From Euonymus europaeus (Eukaryota > Streptophyta > Magnoliopsida > Celastrales > Celastraceae), in contig OY756968.1 of the NCBI GenBank assembly GCA_963580455.1, positions 21,731,996-21,795,995 of the forward strand: DNA of 64,000 nucleotides, written 5' to 3'. The notes below the pieces were generated by a model, which saw only the letters and a program-made list of their open reading frames with translations, searched no databases and was not told the origin of the DNA. The first letter of the stretch is position 1, and every line of letters starts with the position of its first letter. The position numbers were made by a program, and so were the translations under genes. Below are positions 61,128 through 64,000 of the stretch, in pieces.

Positions 61128-61805
61128 ACTCTCATATTTGCATACAACTTATGATTCCTTAAGGCTTCAAAGACTTCTCTCACAAGTTGGAGATGCTCTT
61201 CTTTGTGAAGGTAATAGATCAAAATGTCATCGAAATAAATGGCACTAAATTTTCCAATGAAGGGTTGAAATACCTGGTCTATTACTCGCACGAATGTGCT
61301 CGTGGCGTTGGACAAATCAAATTGCGTGACTAACCATTCATAAAGACTTTCATGTGTTTTAAATGTCATTTTCCGCTCCCCCCCGGGTGAATGTGAATTT
61401 GATGTTATCCACTTCCTAGATAAATCTTGAAAAACAATTTTCATCCATTTAGACTGCCAAGCATAACTCTAAGCGAGAGATAGGAAATCAGTATCATGTC
61501 ATAATTTTACTGATAACTTGATTTCCAACACATATCCGCCAGCTACCATATTTCTTTGGAGTTAAAAATGATCGTACTGCCACGGGACTCATACTTTTTC
61601 GTATCACATCCTTCTTGAGAAGCCCCTTAAATTGTTCTTGAGGAATGCCATAATCTTTAGGACTCGTACAATAATGTGGTGGATTGGTAAACTTGTCCTA
61701 AGAATGAGGTTGATCTGATGTTGAATATTCCTCTGGGAAGGGAGGCTATCAGAAATAACATCATTGTAAAATGTATGTGTTACTCTTGCCGTTGTGAATG
61801 GCATT

Positions 61806-62300
61806 CAGTTCATATTGCCATATATTTATTATTTTATAGAATTTATTTTTTCCCCTTCCACCCTTCCATTAACAATTTATTTTCAATACATTAAAATACA
61901 CAAAATAATTCAAATCAAACTAAAACCCTGACTTGATAAATATTGCTTTGAGGAACCACAATTACAAGACTAATTGCTTTGGAAGAACAAGTTGCCTCCC
62001 AACAATAATCCAACAAAAATAAATTAATTAACCAAAGAAGATTATAAAAAATAAAGCAACAAAGCAATAGCCCAACGTATGGAATTAGTGGTTTTTGGGT
62101 TAGAAGTCCAGCCCAGTAATATTAACTATCAAAAATTCAAAACCAATCGAACAGTACACACAAGATTGGGCCCAATAAATATGGGCCTGATCCAGTCACA
62201 GGTGCCTGCCACTGTGCCAGTCCATTAAGATTTACATAGGCCCAAACAGCTGCCCCAATCCTTTGATTAACTCCAACGCTTAATTTTTTAACAGAAGTTG
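61806..62300 (+). promoter_or_regulatory. Promoter with site II motifs for a gene entering from 62.3 kb
   Basis: TGGGCCCA (62167-62174), ATGGGCCTGA (62181) and TAGGCCCAAAC (62238) cluster within 90 bases, as in housekeeping plant promoters. Upstream of 62,100 the sequence is AT-rich without features. Confidence 0.5.
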
Positions 62301-64000
62301 TTCATCGTTTTCTAACGCAGCCTTGCGATACCCACAAGCTACCGCACAACATACGCTTCGTCGTCAAAGTAAGGAAGGTAAGCTCTTCCATCTCTTTTGA
62401 TTTATCGTCCTTCAATGTAAAGATCTAATCTCCTTCCGTACATAAATCCTTGTTTTCGGTGTTATTCGGGTTATCGTTGGTTCCGATCTGTGTCTGATTA
62501 TCGATTTGATATTGTGAGGAGATTTCTGGTAACTATCATTTTCTTTTGATGTTCTTGGCGATTTCTTGGTACGATGATTGCTTTTATTTGTAGATGTATG
62601 AATTGAGCGTAATCTTAAGTGGTGTTGCGGATCTTTGTTGTGTAATGAATATTGATGGTGAATTTTCAGCTTCTTGTGTTATGAATTCGTAGTGTGTTTC
62701 GTCTACTTGTGCCATTTTTCATGAACTTCTTTGGCGTATTAATTTTTAAGCAGAGTGGAGGTTGTGTTAATGGTGTTGGGTATTCATTTAATGATTATGT
62801 TGTCTTTTATCCATTGAATCAAATTGAAAGTCATTGTCACTTTTATTTGTTCAATTGAAAAAATTCTAATAGTTCGAATTGTCATTCAGACAATACGATG
62901 GTAGCTTTGTTTTTCATGCTTATGGGCCTTTTGCCCATATTTTTCAGTTGTTAATGATTTGTTAAATGCTTTTGGTCCGCTTACTGTTTGAGGAGGAGTG
63001 CCATTTTCACATTCTTATCGTATACACTTCTTAATATCTATGTTCCCTGTCAATGACCAATAGATTACCCTTTTTTAAGATTCACCCTTGATCATTCCCT
63101 TTGAATAACTTTGTCGTATCTAATGTTTCATATCAATTTGATTCTCTCTTCGATGGAGAAGACTCTACTGCAGTTATTTGTTAATGCTTGATTTGAAGTT
63201 TTTCAAATACTACTCTCATTGATTTGGAGGCATAAATGAGAGGCTGCTTATTTCACATGTTTGGTAGGGTTGATGGACAGCACTACTGAAATCTAGCAAT
63301 ACAGGCTTGTGTTTTCCTGCGATTGGGATTGGTGGTGTGTGGTAAGAGATGGATAGCAGTAGGATATCATTCTCTTGTTAGGAAAGAAAAGAAAAGAAAA
63401 ATGAAGGCTTTTGAGACCAGTTTGTATTCCAATTTGACTGCTTTCATGCATGTCATGAAATGCTTGATCTCCACTTTTTCCCAGACTGTTTCTTCTTTTC
63501 TCTGCTCTTTGATTTCTTCTCGAGAGATGTTTTTCATTTGAGTTTACTTGTTATGTGCATTTTATCTTCGTATGTCTTGTGTTGTTTATCTTACTTTTGG
63601 TCTGATTTTGAGACAATAGTGGTTTTGATTTTTGCCTTGACTAGGAAGTTGCACAAGACTCTCAGTCTAGCTATACCTTTCTTTTATTTATTTATTTATT
63701 TTTCACCCCTTTCTGTTGGAGTTTTCTATCTTGTGCTATGCTTCCACCAAACAGCGTGTGAGTATATCTTTATAAAAAATGTATATGATACAGGCATTGA
63801 ATTTTGCTTCACAGCAGGATATATTTCGATTCCTTTTTTCCCCCACCCCTTTCTTTGGAGTTTTCCCTCTTATGCTATGCTTCTTCAAAGTTCAAACAGC
63901 ATGTGAGGAGATATGTATAGAAAATGCACATGATACAGTTAATGAGTTTTGTTTTATGGTTTCTATTGCCGTGCAATTACCTTCGCAACCTCTGTTGGAG
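62301..64000 (+). other. 5' leader and intron of a gene continuing beyond the window
   Basis: A GC-richer stretch ends in AAGGAAG|GTAAGC at about 62,381. The following intron start resembles that of the NAA60-like gene (TTTCGGTGTTA, GGTTATCGTTGG, TATTGTGAG shared in order with 49,400-49,490). No coding exon is supported before the right edge; the long open frame at 63460-63906 is T-rich and not convincing. Confidence 0.5.

Larger units (their letters stand above)
59540..61805 (-). mobile_element. Ty3/gypsy reverse transcriptase remnant, split by a TIR element
   Basis: On the minus strand 61805-61450 reads the front of the transcriptase (SLPSQRNIQHQINLI). Then 61444-61128 reads YEWLVTQFDLSNATSTF, the catalytic-type FDDILIY and KLYANM. 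The frame stops at an inserted element and resumes at about 59868-59540 with the connection region (WPTPKTFFEVRSFHSS). The Tyr-X-Asp-Asp core is present but numerous stops and indels make it a relic. It belongs to the same superfamily as the integrase fragment at 47495-48680, but nothing shows they come from one copy. Confidence 0.85.

Noticed and set aside
63460..63906. 148-codon frame near the right edge
   Set aside because: T-rich sequence gives a hydrophobic but low-complexity translation (many Phe, Leu, Ser); it lies in a probable leader intron.

Overview
The window is nuclear DNA of a flowering plant, almost certainly a eudicot. It shows AT-rich intergenic DNA, GT-AG introns, plant-only gene families (FAR1/FRS, NIP aquaporin, cinnamoyl-CoA reductase, XS/XH factor) and old copia, gypsy, LINE, SINE and Mutator-like elements. 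The species cannot be named from the sequence. All gene models below were built by hand from splice signals and reading-frame continuity; every multi-exon model closes in frame.

Left third (1-23,600): a FAR1/FRS-type gene runs off the left edge on the minus strand, divergent from a small membrane-protein gene (2,760). Next come a five-exon NIP6;1-like boric-acid-type aquaporin on the minus strand (6,430-4,059), a gene-poor stretch with a decayed copia element (8.2-9.7 kb), and a six-exon FDM/IDN2-family gene of RNA-directed DNA methylation (13,672-18,400). A LINE tail, a tRNA-Thr(AGT) gene and a truncated ribosomal protein eS12 gene follow.

Middle (24,000-45,100): a fifteen-exon PDS5-type cohesin co-factor with a C-terminal Tudor domain carries an unusual three-copy AT-hook repeat and a duplicated mini-exon. 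Next is a complete cinnamoyl-CoA reductase gene of lignin synthesis (36,437-38,847). On the minus strand lies a broken PDS5-like pseudogene whose first exon is split by an internally deleted copia element with intact LTRs and a 5-bp target duplication.

Right third (45,600-64,000): a 3.6-kb Mutator-like element with long inverted ends and an almost perfect 10-bp target duplication carries a fragment of ribosomal protein uS9 (S16) and a gypsy integrase fragment, as in a Pack-MULE. Its end lies directly at the 5' leader of an NAA60/MCC1-type acetyltransferase gene (51,673-53,396). Then come a membrane-anchored coiled-coil gene (56,293-58,184), a gypsy remnant split by a TIR element filled with AT-only tandem repeats, and what looks like the promoter and leader of another gene whose coding part lies beyond the right edge. 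Leaders of the last three genes share sequence although the two visible proteins are unrelated.

Nothing here looks like an operon or defence island; I did not find a clearly new system. The most unusual items are the PDS5 repeat and exon duplication, the gene-capturing Mutator-like element, the shared leaders and the chimeric eS12 locus.
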